Source of the DNA: Salticus scenicus
Lineage: Eukaryota; Arthropoda; Arachnida; Araneae; Salticidae
Assembly: GCA_963930645.1 (NCBI GenBank)
Contig: OZ005659.1
Location: 158,038,034 to 158,102,033 of the forward strand
Length of the DNA: 64,000 bases
Direction: 5' to 3'
This document shows, one piece after another, positions 1-13,071 of this stretch. The position numbers and the translations under genes were made by a program. Every line of letters starts with the position of its first letter. Position 1 is the stretch's first letter. Below the pieces are notes generated by a model. That model saw only the letters and a list, made by a program, of their open reading frames with translations, made no database searches and had not been told where the DNA came from.

Positions 1-200
1 GTAAAAAACATCAAGTGCAAATGATGAGATGAACTTCAGACTTTCATTATGTGAGTACAACGTATTCATCAGGAACTGCGCATGCCTCATTAAGTGGCGA
101 AAAATGTTGATTTGTGTACCAGCCCTCAAGGAAAATTCTTGAGTGATAATTTAAATAATTAGATATGATTATTTTAGTACTGTTAAAATCAGGTAAATGG

Positions 201-479
201 TCAGTTTTCTATGGCATGTTGTACTATTTTTGAACGTATATCACGGTTTTTGAAATTTGTTTTATGTTCCTTAATTCGAGTATGAAGAGAACGGCCAGTT
301 TGACGAATATAAACTGAACTACAAGATTTACAAGGGATATTATAAATAACACCTGTACGGGAAAAAGGGGGGATAACAGTTTTAAAATTATCAACTTTAG
401 GTCCACCAATAGAATAATTCAAACCACGATCAAGAATTGACAATTCTTTGTCCGAAAAAGTACGAGATGATTTATTCAA
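201..479 (-). pseudogene. GIY-YIG domain remnant of a Penelope-like element
   Basis: A 92-residue open frame. Residues 11-30 (key residues LSILDRGLNYS) resemble the N-terminal segment that precedes the reverse transcriptase in Penelope proteins. Residues 42-75 carry the GIY-YIG pattern: VIYNIPC, SVYI-RQTGRSL, then R-IKEH. The usual YIGQTGR has Arg in place of Gly (YIRQTGR), which suggests a damaged active site. The whole polymerase domain between the two segments is absent, so the frame joins two ends of a longer protein across a deletion. The nuclease would nick target DNA for target-primed reverse transcription. This copy cannot be autonomous. Confidence 0.75.
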
Positions 480-618
480 GGTCCAAATAGCATTATGATG
501 GGGTTTAAATCAACATTTTTCGCCACTTAATGAGGCATGCGCAGTTCCTGATGAATACGTTGTACTCACATAATAAAAGTCTGATGTTCATCTCATCATT
601 TGCACTTGATGTTTTTTA

Positions 619-648
619 CTGATGAGGAGCCTGTAAAAGGCTCGAAAC
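619..648 (+). ncRNA. Hammerhead-ribozyme-like core in the Penelope terminal arm
   Basis: Seen: CTGATGA at 619-625, a five-base-pair stem GAGCC / GGCTC (627-631 with 639-643) closing a seven-base loop, then GAAAC at 644-648. This is the order of the conserved hammerhead core (CUGAUGA, stem II, GAAA). One extra G sits between CUGAUGA and the stem, and no clean stem I or stem III with a cleavage triplet was found in the flanks. Known: hammerhead motifs have been described in the terminal repeats of Penelope-like elements. Activity of this copy is doubtful. Confidence 0.6.
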
Positions 649-734
649 GTTTAAATTTATGTTTTTGTGTTTTTAATATTTTAAAATGTATATTTATAAT
701 GTATATTATCTGTCTCAGTTTTTAATGTGATTAA

Positions 735-805
735 TGACCTATTAAATAATGTCTGATGAAAAAAGGACGTTGAGGCTCCTGATCTGCAGATCCCCTAGTC
801 TAATA
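735..805 (+). repeat. Dispersed repeat, inverted partner at 14,410-14,490
   Basis: About 70 bases ending in the palindrome GATCTGCAGATC match the reverse complement of 14,410-14,490 (shared AATGACCTATT, GTCTGATG and GGACGTTGAGGCTCCTGATC) at roughly 85% by eye. It directly follows the Penelope arm and may be part of that element's 3' end or a separate repeat. Confidence 0.6.
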
Positions 806-1140
806 GATTTCTTAGAAAGTTCCTAATTACAATAGAGACAACTAACAATTTTATTAGAGTATGTTTTCTTTTAGATAAGTCATTAGCGCTAACTGATATT
901 ATGTAAAATAAAATCTTATGTCTTATTTTTTTTAATTGACCTTGATTCTTTTTAATGTGCATAATTCTCCAAAATTAAATCTGAGACGAATTGTTCTTCA
1001 TTTAATTAGCATATCTGTTTGTTAAACATTATCGTAGAGTATTGAAAGAATACTTTAAGCTTTATAAAAGGTTGTTCAAGTTCTCAGCAAGAACACATGG
1101 TGAAGTTTAAAGAATAGAAATTAAGTGAGTTCTTTTTGTG
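806..1140. other. AT-rich sequence, nothing recognised
   Basis: No gene, RNA or repeat was recognised here on either strand. Stop codons are frequent in all frames. Confidence 0.5.
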
Positions 1141-1149
1141 TAGTAGCAC

Positions 1150-2085
1150 AACATAAATATTTTTGGTAACTTTTGACACTTTCCAACAAGACTGAAAAGT
1201 TTTAATGATTTCGGTTTGTCCATCTGTCTGTCTCTCCGCGCTCTAACTTCTGTAAGTATTCCTGGAATGTCTTGAAACTTATATATGTTAATCCAGTTTA
1301 CTTTTGAATGGTCCTTTTCAAAAATAGAGTGAACATCTCGAGATCTTTGTGTACAGGGAGCCCCAAAATGATTCCAAAGCATTGTATTCTATGAAAAATA
1401 TTTTTATAAATTATATTTTTATACTTTTACTCTATACAAAACTTATTGATTTTTAAATATGTTATTGAAGCTTATTATCAGATGATAGCTATAGCTACAA
1501 AAAATGGAGTACATTCTGCCACTGCTTTGGGTACAGAGACATTCGAAAGTATTCAAAAGCATTGCGCTCTATGCGAAGTATTTCTATAAACCAAATTTTA
1601 ATAACTTTACTTTGCTCAAATCTTAATGAACTTGAATTAGGGTATTCATATGCACAAATGAATGTTTTCTATAGACCACAGAATAATTAGCATTTGATTT
1701 ATAGGGCCGTACAAAAATATTCATCTACATTAAGGGTTGTTTTTGGAAAATCCATGGAATTATATTTTCGTTTACATTAAGTGATTTTTAACACTTTCTA
1801 ACAATTTTTAAGCGTGAATATGATTTCGATTTGTATATCTGTCTGTCCGACTGTACATCTGAATATCTGTTTGTCAGCCCGCCCCCAACGTCTGTACGTA
1901 TTTTGTTAATTTTTAATAATGATACATGCTTTTCAGGTCCACTATAGAATGTCTTTTATTTAAAGTGTTATTAATACGTCCTGTGGAACTGGTTTGTGTA
2001 CAAAGATTCCGAAAAACTAATGCATTGCGTTTTACTACAGATATTTGTATAAATCATCTTTAAATAACTTTCTGCTGTAAGTTAT
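1150..2085 (+). repeat. Diverged copies of the CTGTCTG / GTGTACAGGGA repeat family
   Basis: Two strongly diverged units, with CTGTCTGTC cores near 1,220 and 1,840. Each is followed by an AC(T)TCTGTA(A/C)GTATT block and a TTTGTGTACA block (near 1,350 and 1,995), then a TAAATCAT/TAAATTAT and AACTTT segment. A third partial unit has GGGTACAGAGACA near 1,527. The layout matches units at 5.9-7.05 kb and the better preserved array at 14.9-15.9 kb. No coding potential was seen. Confidence 0.5.
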
Positions 2086-2289
2086 TTCAGTCTTAAAGTC
2101 TGATTGTTGTGTGATGACAGAGACAAAGAACACTGAAAGTTATACGAAACAACAAGTACAGTTGGAAAGTGTTACTAAATATGTACCAGATAATTTTTCG
2201 TTCATGCTTTCTCTCAACTGTATTAGCAGCAATAAGGTAGAAAGTCATGCGCAAAATCGTTTGCAGTCCATGAATCACGTACTATGGTG

Positions 2290-4270
2290 AACTGGGTTTT
2301 CCTTCAAGGTATATCAATAATAAAATATTTTACGAGATATACTTAATAAAAGTATAACTAAATTCTTATATATATATATATATATATATACTTGAAATGT
2401 TTTTTTGGCTGTGTCACTACTTTCTTAAGACTGAAGTAAAAAAAAGTCCGCATTCAATGTTTGTGCGAACTGTTACAATAAACAGGAATATCTCAGGACT
2501 TTTGTTATGAAATTTGCGTAGGGATATCGATGTTTTAACTAAAAGTATTTAAATTTTATTTTACTAAATGAACTTCAACTGACTTTACGGTTATATTAAA
2601 AATTAAAGATTACGAATCGATGCAATAACACTAATTTTAATTAGACACAGAATACTCATAACCTTTTACACAAAGACGTTTCTTTTTACTAAAAAAAGAT
2701 TATTTATTTATAAAATATAAAACAATGATGACAGTCATCGTTAAGATGAAATTATTAAAATAAATTTATTTTTTAAAATGTGCATTTTGGAATAAAACAT
2801 TATTTATTTTTAAAATCTTGACTAATATTCAGAACAATATCTAAACTATGAAACAGTATAATTTTTTTTCTATTTCCTAATCACAGTTATTTTTTAAAGA
2901 AACATACTTTGAACTTAATATGATATTCTGAATTCTGTACAAAAATATTTATGCGTTTTAAGTATTTCTTTAGAATATATATTAACTTCATATAAATTTG
3001 CGTATAAATAATAATAATAATAATTAAAAATTGAGTAGTATAAGTATTCCTTTGCGAATCCTTCTACAGTCGCAATCATTTTGAATTTAATACTTTCTTT
3101 AAACATTCAAAGGGGAAAAAAAATTAATCTTTATTTTGAAATTTTTTTTAAGCTTCGATATGTTTAAAAATTTAGAAGTCAAGAATTCATAATTATAGAG
3201 TATTTTGAAAATATTGTGAAAGGAAAAAAGTTAACCACAGAAAAGAAAATAATTGGAGCTGACAAATGCGTTTTCATTTATTTATTTATTTATTTTCATG
3301 GAAGCAAAACAGAGATTGAGTTATTAAGTGTAATAATGTTCCTAAAAAATGATGAAATATGCACTATCAAATTCAAAAATATGCATATTTTATGTAAATG
3401 AAGATACACAAATAGTATATTTGACTTTATTTTTAATTGTTATTATTATTGAAGACAAAACTTTTCTTTTTAAATTTTTCTTATTTTTTTGTGATACGTA
3501 ATGTGACTTTCTTTTGAAATAAATGCAACCACCGCCATAAAGGTATGCTAATTACTGAAAAATAATTTTAGAAGTGAAAATGTGAAATTGGATTATATAT
3601 TATTCATTTTATTAAACTTCTGAATACTATTATTGGTTATTTTTGATCACTTTATCCATAATGGACGTAAAATTCAAAATAATTTGATTACGACGTCTTG
3701 CTTACTTACATTGTTTCTAAAAGTGAAAAAACATATACTATAATAGACGTGCAATTTACTTTCAAGAGGTATATATTCATATTTGTATATTGTATAAATT
3801 GCATAGGGAAATCAACATTACAGTGTTGTTTTTGTATAGGTGGTAAAGTGGTTTCAAGTAAGGAACTTAAATAAAATTATTCTTTTTTTAAACACGTATT
3901 TTTATCATTCTTAGTAATTGTTGTTCTTTAAATCTGTGCTCCCTCTCTTCATTATCTGAAGTAACCATTATCTTCAATTCATAATCACAATATATATATA
4001 TATATGTATGTATATATTTTTGTGCAATAATGTAACTGATTATATTTACATTATTATATCTTAATTTAGTACTTATTTAGATTGTTATTTCGAAGTTGGT
4101 ATAATGTTACAAATAGATATTATATGTAACGAATCTCCGGCAGTTAGTGACCATTTTAAAATAAAAATCACTTAAACTTTTGAAAACATAAATTTAATAG
4201 TACTTTACTTTTATGACGTGTATTTTATTTTGATTTCACAATAAATTTTAATTCATCGTTAAAAAAAAAA
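2290..4270. other. AT-rich sequence with simple repeats
   Basis: Contains a (TA)n run near 2,369-2,390, an AATAATAAT run near 3,007, (TTTA)n near 3,277 and (AT)n near 3,990. No gene, tRNA or transposon end was recognised. Confidence 0.5.
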
Positions 4271-4271
4271 G

Positions 4272-4672
4272 AGGAATGGCCGCGGCAGCCTGGTCGGTAA
4301 GAGCAGCGAGTTCGTGATCGAAAGATTGCGGTTGGGTCGTCGAGCCGGCCGAAGACCGTCGTGTACGCTAATGGCGACTGGTGCACGTTAAATTCGTCGT
4401 GGTTGCAAAGCACTACAAGTTCCCATAAAAAATTATACCTCTAGGGGTAAACATGGGTTTAACTCGCTCTAATCTTGATCAAAATTCGAGTTCCTGTTGT
4501 TTGGGCTGGTGCTGCCATTTTTCACCTGCTTCTGGAGCTAAAGTCGTACTTCCTCCCTATGAGGCACTCTTTAATAACGGAAGACGCACCCTCCTTGCCT
4601 TAAAATATCTGGATAGTTCCACTACCGGGGCTCGGAATTTCCGAGTGGCATACGACAACAACAACAACAACA
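4272..4672 (+). mobile_element. tRNA-derived SINE with (CAA)n tail
   Basis: A block far more GC-rich than its flanks. Its head resembles a tRNA: a box-A-like GCCTGGTCGGTAAGAGC at about 4,289-4,305 and a degenerate box-B-like GGTTGGGTCG at about 4,330. A conserved body follows, with GGCGACTGGTGCACGTTAAA and GTTCCCATAA segments, and then an AAC-repeat tail at about 4,655-4,672. I recall this body sequence from spider genomes, but that is memory and not a search. The short frame at 4,453-4,698 is not a gene. Confidence 0.75.
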
Positions 4673-4699
4673 AAAAGAAGAAAAAAAACGTTGAGTAAG

Positions 4700-5920
4700 T
4701 GAATTATTTTTAAATTGTAAGTTGTAATATTTATGTTGATATTTTTTTTTTCTCAATGTTCTATTTATCTAATTCAGAGAGGTTTCAGCATGTTTTAAGA
4801 GTCTGAAAAAAAAAGCTGTTTCTACTTGCTTTAAAATTAGATTTTAAACATCTTTGAGATGAAAAAAAGTTATGCAATTATAAACACATGCTTATATGGG
4901 TTCAAAAAACAGAGACATTCACTTAATTCATTAAATATTTCTTAAAGACATATATGAAAAGCTAATAAATGTCCAAATTAATATAAATACTGTAATAAAA
5001 TGAATAAAACGCATAAAACGCTTAAGAAGATTTCAGTTAAAAAGAAATGTAACATATTATTAATTGTAATATGTTATTTAAATTCTTTCAAAAGCGAAAT
5101 ATGCCTTATAGAATGTCAGGTATAAAATTTCAGTTTTTGATATAAATATCCTAGAAAATATATATTTAATCAAAATATTAGGTTAATCGTAAAATAAAAC
5201 ACATATATGTGCATTTTCATACGAAAACACTGTTTATACTCTTTGGTAATTTTTAACATGGTTGTTCTTTACGAGTTTTATAAGTATTCATATTGTTAAT
5301 AAATTTTGTAAATTTTTTATTATCTTTAATTTTGATTAATTTTATATGTTTTAGATTTCCATTTGAATTGTTGCGTATTGTTGTGTTTTGAGCTTCAGAA
5401 TTATCATTATTTTCACTTGGCAAGACTTTATTGCTAAATCGTTTTAACCCTACAAGGCACCCAGTTCCATATGCGGAACACCGACTTTAATCGTTCCTAT
5501 AGCTATAAAACTATTAGTAGCGACATCTCTTGACATCGTGATAGAAGCTACTGAGAATAACAATATACTAATACGAATCTTTACCTAAAGATGTCGTTCG
5601 TGTTTTTGTTATAGTGCACTCAGTGTGAAATTTGAATGAAATTGATACGTTAGTCGTTTGTCTGAATTCAAAAATAAAAAAAAGAATAGTTATTGAACAG
5701 TTTTGACTCGAAAAAAAAATACTGTGTCTTATAACGAAGTGTATACTTTGCAGAGGTAAGCTTTTTTTTTTATATTACAATAGTAAACTAATTAGTAAAT
5801 CATATTTTTATGTATGTCCCACATACGGTACGTTGAGCTAAAAAGTTGATTTTTCCGTAAAATATGGTTTTATTTTTATTTTTATATGTTTTCCCTATCT
5901 TCTGATCACTAATTACAACC
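4700..5920. other. AT-rich sequence, no gene seen
   Basis: Low-complexity A/T sequence. A slightly less AT-rich stretch at about 5,440-5,560 (ACAAGGCACCCAG, GACATCTCTTGACATCGTG) has no recognised identity. Confidence 0.45.
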
Positions 5921-5929
5921 TATATATTT

Positions 5930-7050
5930 TTGTCGCGCACTAAAAAAAAAGAACCTTGTAGGGTTAAGTTTTTACTGCGAAAACCTAAAACATCATACTA
6001 TTTCACATCTTCCAAGAAAGTTCAAAAGTGTTTGTGCCTTAGGTTTCCCTTTATATCTGTTCGTCTGTCTCTATGTTTGCACGCATGTCAAATTGCCCGC
6101 ACTCTAATTCACGAAAATATACAAGAAATTCCTTTAAACTGATACATGATATTCAAGCTAAGTATGAGATGTTACCTATCTAAATAAGAAAAAAAAAATA
6201 CCACTAATCGTTTGTGTACAGGGACACCAGAAATAATAACAAAGTAATACGTCCTGTGAAAGATTATTCTGTAAATCACATTTTAACACCTCTCTTCAGT
6301 ACAAACCATTATAAAATTTATACGTATTTTTCGTTTGTATGTACAAAAATGGAGTTTCCAATAGAATATGGAATAATTAGCATTGATATTTACGGAGCCA
6401 CACGAAACAATTCAGATACATTGAAAACTATAATTGTAAATTTCTGCAATAACATTTCCGTTTTCGTTAGTTATTTTAAAAAAAATTATGAGATTTTAAA
6501 ATTGATTATGATTTGAATTAATCTATCTGTCTGTCTGATTTTCTGTCAGTTTAACTCTCCGTCTGTTAATCTCTTCTTCTGACCATATCTAGCGGCTATA
6601 AATGTTCACAGATCACCTACAAGTTGATAAATGGTTTTAAATACTCTATGGAATACTTCATATATAAAGTTCTATAAATAACACAATTTGTATGTGTACA
6701 AAAGCACAAAAAAATATAGCAATATAAGGTTTATAAATCATATTTCAATAACTATGCAATGCACGAATCACAATAAAATACATCGATGTTCATTCATATA
6801 ATAATAATAATAATAAACAAAAGTTTTCCTTAGAATAAAGCACTTTTAGTGTTAAATTTAATAGGGCTACCACAAAATATTCAGGTACAATATGTTTATA
6901 ATTGGAAAACGCTACAGTTGCATTTTCGTTAGTGCTTTTTTTTTTTTTTTTTTTTTTTTTTTATATCTTCTCTGCATCTTTTAAGTGGAATTTGATTTCA
7001 GTTAGTCTAGCTGTCTTTTATGCTGTCTCTCCGTTGTATAATCACGTGAG
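5930..7050 (+). repeat. Diverged CTGTCTG / GTGTACAGGGACAC repeat units
   Basis: Three eroded units, with CTGTCTG cores near 6,060, 6,525 and 7,005. The TGTGTACAGGGACAC and TGTGTACAAAAGCAC blocks lie at about 6,215 and 6,690, and the GG(A/C)GCCACACGAAACAATTC and GGGCTACCACAAAATATTC blocks at about 6,395 and 6,865. Frames at 5,930-6,142 and 6,214-6,516 are chance openings in the repeat. A T-run of about 26 lies near 6,937-6,962. Confidence 0.5.
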
Positions 7051-10000
7051 TATGTACAGTTAAAAATGTTGGTAATCTAAGCGACTTGCTTAATTTTACG
7101 TCTTTGTTTATCTTGTACTGAGATCTGATCTGATCGGATGTGATTTATTTAGCTTTTGTTCCTTTTACCTTCATAAGTTGCATTTCAGTCAAATTATTTT
7201 ACATATTTGTTTTATTGCCATTTATTGCATATCAAGTATATAAATATGTTTTTTTTAATCTTTTGTTTTTAATTATCTAGGAAAACTCCTTTATATATAT
7301 ATAGCTTCTCGCCAACCTATCAACATATGCAGAATTGTCAATTTCTGCTCATTTGAAATACTACTAAATGTATGTTTTTTTTTTTTATTTTGTTTCATTA
7401 AAAGTATAATATTCTTAAATTAAATGAAACAAATAAAATTTTTATAAAGTGAAAGGGGAAATAAAGCAAAAATTAAATGTAAAAATCTTAACTAGAAAAA
7501 GAAATAAATAAATAATATATATATATATAACTTTTTTTCGTTCTAAGCTCTTCTTATTTGATAAATAATTTGTCAAAAAAAGTGTTTTAGTAGTCATTGT
7601 GAGTTTATTCTCCTTTTGTTTGTTTGCTTCTCTTGTTTTGATTTCATGTCAATTTATCGTAAAGGTAACATATTATAAATTGCACCTAATTACCACGAAA
7701 TAAAGTTAAAGTAAGCTTGAAGTTAAATTAAATTAAATTAAAAATAAAAATAAAAAATCGAGACTAATTAATAGTGTCAAATTAATAGTGTCAATAATTA
7801 ACTCGAAATTTTCACAGGTAAATTTAATTTTATAAAATTTACTTCTGATCGGTCTATGTGGTATTCAGTGGTGTGGTCTTAAATCTTTTGTTACTCGGCA
7901 TTTACTACGCTTTAAACAATTATTAATATATATACATATATATATATACAAATAGGTGTGTGTGTGTGACATTTAGTTTAAAAATAATCAATTGCTTTAA
8001 AATTTAGTTATATAATATGATTTATGTTTTTTCAAATAATATAATAATATTTGTTATGTAATTAAATTAAATGTTTAAAGAGTTGTTCACAAAAAAAAAA
8101 AAAAAAAAAAAAAAACAGAATTATTATGTTTACATACACAATATGTATACATACACAATACTTTTGAAAATGTTATTTTGATTAGACTTTACTTTAAACG
8201 CCAATATTTAAATAAGTTTTCTGCTACGTGTATTAATTTTCATTATTAAAAATATCTAGCTCTTATAAGGTTGCCAGACATGTTTTACGTTATTAATTTC
8301 GATAACATGAAATTAATCCGTTCTTATTCGAAAGACGCATTAAAACTTTAAATGCGAAACATTGTCTTGCTACTTTGTATAATAAATCTAAAATAAAATA
8401 ATATATACTTTAGATTATAAATTAATTTTGAGATGGAAAATTTGTATGTATAAAATAAATGTTTGGGGACATTTTTCTTCACAATGTTATTTTGAGAAAT
8501 CTCTATTTAAATTAAAATATATTAAATAATTAATTTTGGATACTTAATAAAATTGAAGTATAGTTTGATAAATGTAAATAATAATAATAATACAGAAGAA
8601 TTAATTTTTTTATTGGAGCGTATTTTTTAATAAAATTAAACTTGAATAGAATTAAATATATTTTCCTAGAAATATTTGATATACAGTAATACAATATAGA
8701 TATGTCATATACTGTAACACATAAATATTTGGAATACTGTCCAAATTGATGTACGGTAATATAGATTCATTACATACCTTATAATATAAATATTTGGTAA
8801 ATGAATTTATTTTAAGGGAATATATATATACCTGTTTAAGGGCATTATAAAATTATTTTTCTTAACATATTATATTTTTGTGATTTATGGAGATTTAATA
8901 TATATATATATATTGTTTAAAGAAACTTAAACAACACGTCATTTTATTATGATTAACATAATGTTTCATAAAGTTCATGTCAATCAGAATTTATGAAAAT
9001 AGGAATTTTACAATAAGGTTTTAATTTTTATGATGATATACCAATTTTTAATGAAATTAATAACTTTAAATTTGAAAAAAAATAATAATAAAGTATATTG
9101 TGTAGTGTTTACATCGGGAATACATTTTTGTTTATTACTTTCTTTAAAATAAAATATATGCTATATAAATTACGCCAAAAACAGCGGTTAAGTGACAAAT
9201 GAAATGTGTTAAAGGAAAAAAAAAACAAAAGTAATTAAAATAACACCGTCCAATAACATCTCTCCCGATAATGAATTGTCGGGCCTTGAATTCAGTGAGG
9301 CCCTGAATTCTGCCAGGATAATATCGGGTCCACTTGATATATTTTTTTCTGTATGGCAGAAAAATTGCAATAAATGCAATTAAAAATTAAATTCAGTTGT
9401 ATAGAAAAAAATGTTTTTATTAAAAAAATCTTAATAAGTGGGGTTACCGAACTATTTAGAAAGTTAAAATATACGACACACTTTTGTAAACAATTATATT
9501 ATTTTGTAAGAATTGGAGAGCGAGACATAAGACAGATTATAGGGATGTCTAATGTAGGAATTACGTGTAACCTTGCAGTTAAAACACTAATTTGGACATT
9601 TAAAATAAATATTGTTAGTTTTATTTTATATGTGAAATTATCCAATATTTCTACAAGTGTAAAAAGTTTATTTTGCAACAAACACGAATTTGGCTATAAA
9701 AAATAAATGATGATTAATAGACCAGTTTTTTAATATAATATATTTATAATATTTAATTAAAGACGAGATTATTTCTATCCTATTATATTTAGCATTAAAT
9801 TAAGTTTTATATATAAAAACTTAGTTTTGTCTTTATTTATGTTTTTTTTTTCTTTTACGATTTTTGATATAACATTATTAATGTAAAATGTAAAACGAAA
9901 CGGGTAAGTGCTATCTACATTAATTATGTTTAACTTTTAAAAAAATCTCGTTAATAATAAGAAAAACATATTTTTATAAAACACTTTAGATATTTCGTAT

Positions 10001-10700
10001 AGCTATTTAAAAATCTCAATTTGATTATTTCCTGCATGTTACATATTCCGTGATATTCCCTCATATTATTAAAAATGTAAAGTGACGCTCTGTAAAGTAC
10101 TTTAAGATTTAAAATATGTAACAGTTCAGTTTTAGTGAAAAATGTTTTTAGAAAAAAAAAATAAAATAAATAACATATTTATTTTATATCAATAATCATA
10201 GAATATTTTGCAGTTATTATAATCGCAGTTTGTTATTATTTGAAGCTAACTTATACAATGAAAATAAGGTTTTATAGATTTCTTTTAACAATTACGTATT
10301 TTATTATTCGGAGGATAACAAACAAATGAATAGTATTATTGAGTAGAATAAGAAATTCCGACATCATTTTTGAAACTTTAATTGGCATTTCTAGTCTCCG
10401 TTACCATTAATTAACCACAACAAAAGTCTTTAAAACATTTTTATCTTCCATTTGACTTTTACAAGAAATCGTACCTTCAGTTAAACTTTAAACAACAAAA
10501 AGAGGAGTTTCAATGTGAAAATAAATATCCGTTTTGAACTTTTAAAACGTTAATCATAGTTTCCATATTATCATGTAAAAGAAAAATTTGCAGTTAAACT
10601 GTAATTTAAACTTGAAATACATTTAAAAACAGAGTTAAATAATACTATTTATGTTATTTAACTCTGGTTATAGAATTATTATAAATTCATAATATTTTGC
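7051..10700. other. AT-rich sequence with microsatellites
   Basis: Contains (TA)n tracts near 7,515, 7,927, 8,820 and 8,895, TG repeats near 7,955 and an A-run near 8,090-8,115. A small GC-rich patch at 9,246-9,335 holds two GGGCCTTGAATTC / GGCCCTGAATTC half-sites and CGATAAT / ATAATATCGGG ends, possibly a short MITE. The 110-residue frame at 9,374-9,706 has A/T-driven composition and no recognisable domain. Confidence 0.45.
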
Positions 10701-10712
10701 ATTTGTTTAAAT

Positions 10713-10966
10713 TTTAATGTTTTATATTTTTACCCGCAATTACAAACAGCATTAAATGGAAAACTAATGTTTTTCGCCAATTTAACACTCTGTGAAAAAT
10801 CAATGAACGGTAATGATACATAAAAATGTTATTTAAAGTTTTTATGTTTTATATTTTTACCCGCAATAACAAACAACATTAAATGGAAAACTGACGTTTT
10901 TCGCCAATTTAACACTCTGAGAAAAATCAATGGATAGTAATGATACATAAAAATGTTATTTAAAGT
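10713..10966. repeat. Two-copy tandem repeat, 127-base period
   Basis: Two adjacent copies (about 10,713-10,839 and 10,840-10,966) share TTTTATATTTTTACCCGCAA, TTTTTCGCCAATTTAACACT and AATGATACATAAAAATG blocks with about 93% identity by eye. The high identity points to a recent local duplication. Confidence 0.85.
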
Positions 10967-13039
10967 TATTAACTTTTCATGACTTTTAGCCCGCCCTTTA
11001 TATTGCAGGTGTCGAAAAAAAATTTTGTGCCTTCTTTTTAGTGAAACATAACGACTCGATATTTTTATGAAAAAATAGTTTTTGTTCATAAAAATAATCT
11101 CGTTCAACCTGAAGTACATTTTCCAAGCAAGATATGAGGTAATACAACTCACTTTTTGTAAATGTAGAATGTTCATTGAACCAATATATATGTATAATCC
11201 ACATATAATAGAATATATGCCTGCATGACATCAACTCGTTTTCAGAATTAACTCTAACTCAAATAATTATTTAGGATAACATGTTATAGTAGGATAGGGT
11301 GATGTCCTGAGAGAAAAGAAGGCGTGGTAAAATCTTCCTAAGAAGGTACTTTGATCTGTTCCTTTGCTGTTTTTGCTGCAAGAGGTCTAACTTTCTTTTG
11401 ATAAACATCCCCTGTAGACTTGTTCCGGCTTTTTTTTTTCGCACTCTAACTGCAATTTTGCAACTTGAGCAACTATAAATAGGTCGTGCTAGTTTTTCTC
11501 GCTCCATAAATTCAATGTGCAGAATACGGCACTAGTACACCAAACGAAAAGCAGTACTTTCAGTGAAAGAATGTCCTTTTTTATTTGGGGGGGGGGGGGG
11601 GGTGTCATGAGAACCAACAAACAATCAGTGATGTTTTCTAAAATAATAACTATTCAATACTATGAGAGACTATTTGCTTTATGCAAACTAATTATTTTGC
11701 CAAATTTATTTGGTAACAATAAAAAAACGTGTTTTTCATTTTTTTTTTCGTGGTACTTTTTTCACACCTGTATGTCACAGTGAACTTCACATTTTAATAT
11801 TACCTGTTCTAAAATGTAGTCAGAACAACCATTCATAATACCACACTGATATTTAATGAAAAGATGTAGTTCTTATCGAAATTTATTACCAAATAATTTT
11901 TTTTTTTTTTTTTTAACACATTATTGGTTTTGGTGATAAAATAAGATACACCGCTGTATATTGTTACATGAACAAGCTTATAAAAGTATTATTGAAAAGA
12001 TATATCACTGCTTCCATGTAGGTGTTTTGTCTGTACGGGTATGAAACACGCTACAATAAATGTATCCCCATGTATTTTGATATTTGGAAAAAAAATTTAT
12101 ACATAATATTGTTACAGATTTTATTATAATATTAACTTTGCTAAACGAAAAATGAATATTATAAAAAAATACATATAAAGAAAATATTTACATATTTCGC
12201 ATTTATGTGTTGCTTAATTTACTAATATTATTTTTAAGGAAATTTAGGCTATAATATTTCAATATAATTTACATAAAATTTAGCATTTCATTTATCCGAG
12301 TAATGGTTATCCAAATATCGATTTAAACAAAGGGCTTCTGTTTTCTATAATATTATGTCAAAAATACTATTTTAAAAATATTAGAAGTATATTTACATAA
12401 AATAAAATATTTAATTTTGCTTAACGAAAATAATAAATTTATGTAATGTATTTCAGATTTCAGAATTATATAAATGCAATGTATATCAAAGTGTATTATC
12501 TTGAGCTTAATCAAAATATGAAATATTATGCTTAGATATAGTAAAGTGTATCATCGAAAATTTTTGTAGATTACTTGTGTCAAATTTTCATATCCTCTGT
12601 CTTTTTAGGTGGATCTTCAAAAACAGTATTTGGCCGACGACATACATGCAATTCCTCTGTCTTAACCCTAACTGCATAATCAACAGTATCTACATCACGA
12701 AGTACTGCAACTATTTATTTAGCAATAAGGATTTTTCCATCAATAACTATTCGTCAATAAACCAAGCTTCGAATAGAACATCAGACGTATATAATATTAT
12801 ATGTATAATACTGTATATTTACTAATTTAAAATTGATATTATTTAAATAAAATTTTTAATAAATGAAAAGTAAAAATTTTGGATAAATAAATCATTTTAC
12901 TGTAAAAATATTAGTAAGATGAAATGTACAGAAGTCATTTTATATACAAACAATTTTAAGTATAATTAATATTCATAAAAAAATAACTGAAACTATAGGA
13001 AAAAAACATATTTATTTTTATATTTTCTTCTTTTTCTAA

Positions 13040-13071
<32 letters not shown>

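Larger units (their letters stand above)
1..650 (-). mobile_element. Penelope-like retroelement, 3' fragment with inverted terminal arms
   Basis: Seen: a minus-strand reading frame with a GIY-YIG endonuclease signature lies between two inverted arms, about 1-113 and 509-619. The arms match almost perfectly when one is reverse-complemented. Known: Penelope-like elements encode a reverse transcriptase plus a C-terminal GIY-YIG nuclease and are often flanked by LTR-like repeats in direct or inverted orientation. Inference: this is a short, internally deleted copy, because the reverse-transcriptase core is missing between the N-terminal segment and the GIY-YIG part. The left arm is cut by the window edge. 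The right arm continues into a hammerhead-like motif at 619-648. Confidence 0.75.

Noticed and set aside
4453..4698. 81-codon frame ending in Asn/Lys runs
   Set aside because: It is the body and (CAA)n tail of a SINE.
9374..9706. 110-codon plus-strand frame
   Set aside because: Residue composition (Ile, Lys, Phe, Asn) is what AT-rich DNA gives by chance, with no motif and no supporting signals.
10200..10500. Possible third, diverged copy of the 19.8 kb conserved block
   Set aside because: Only short AT-rich words match (TTATTATTTGAAG). No ordered series of anchors was found.
10829..11507. Overlapping minus-strand frames of 78-115 codons
   Set aside because: They overlap in different frames, one runs through a tandem repeat, and none resembles a known family.
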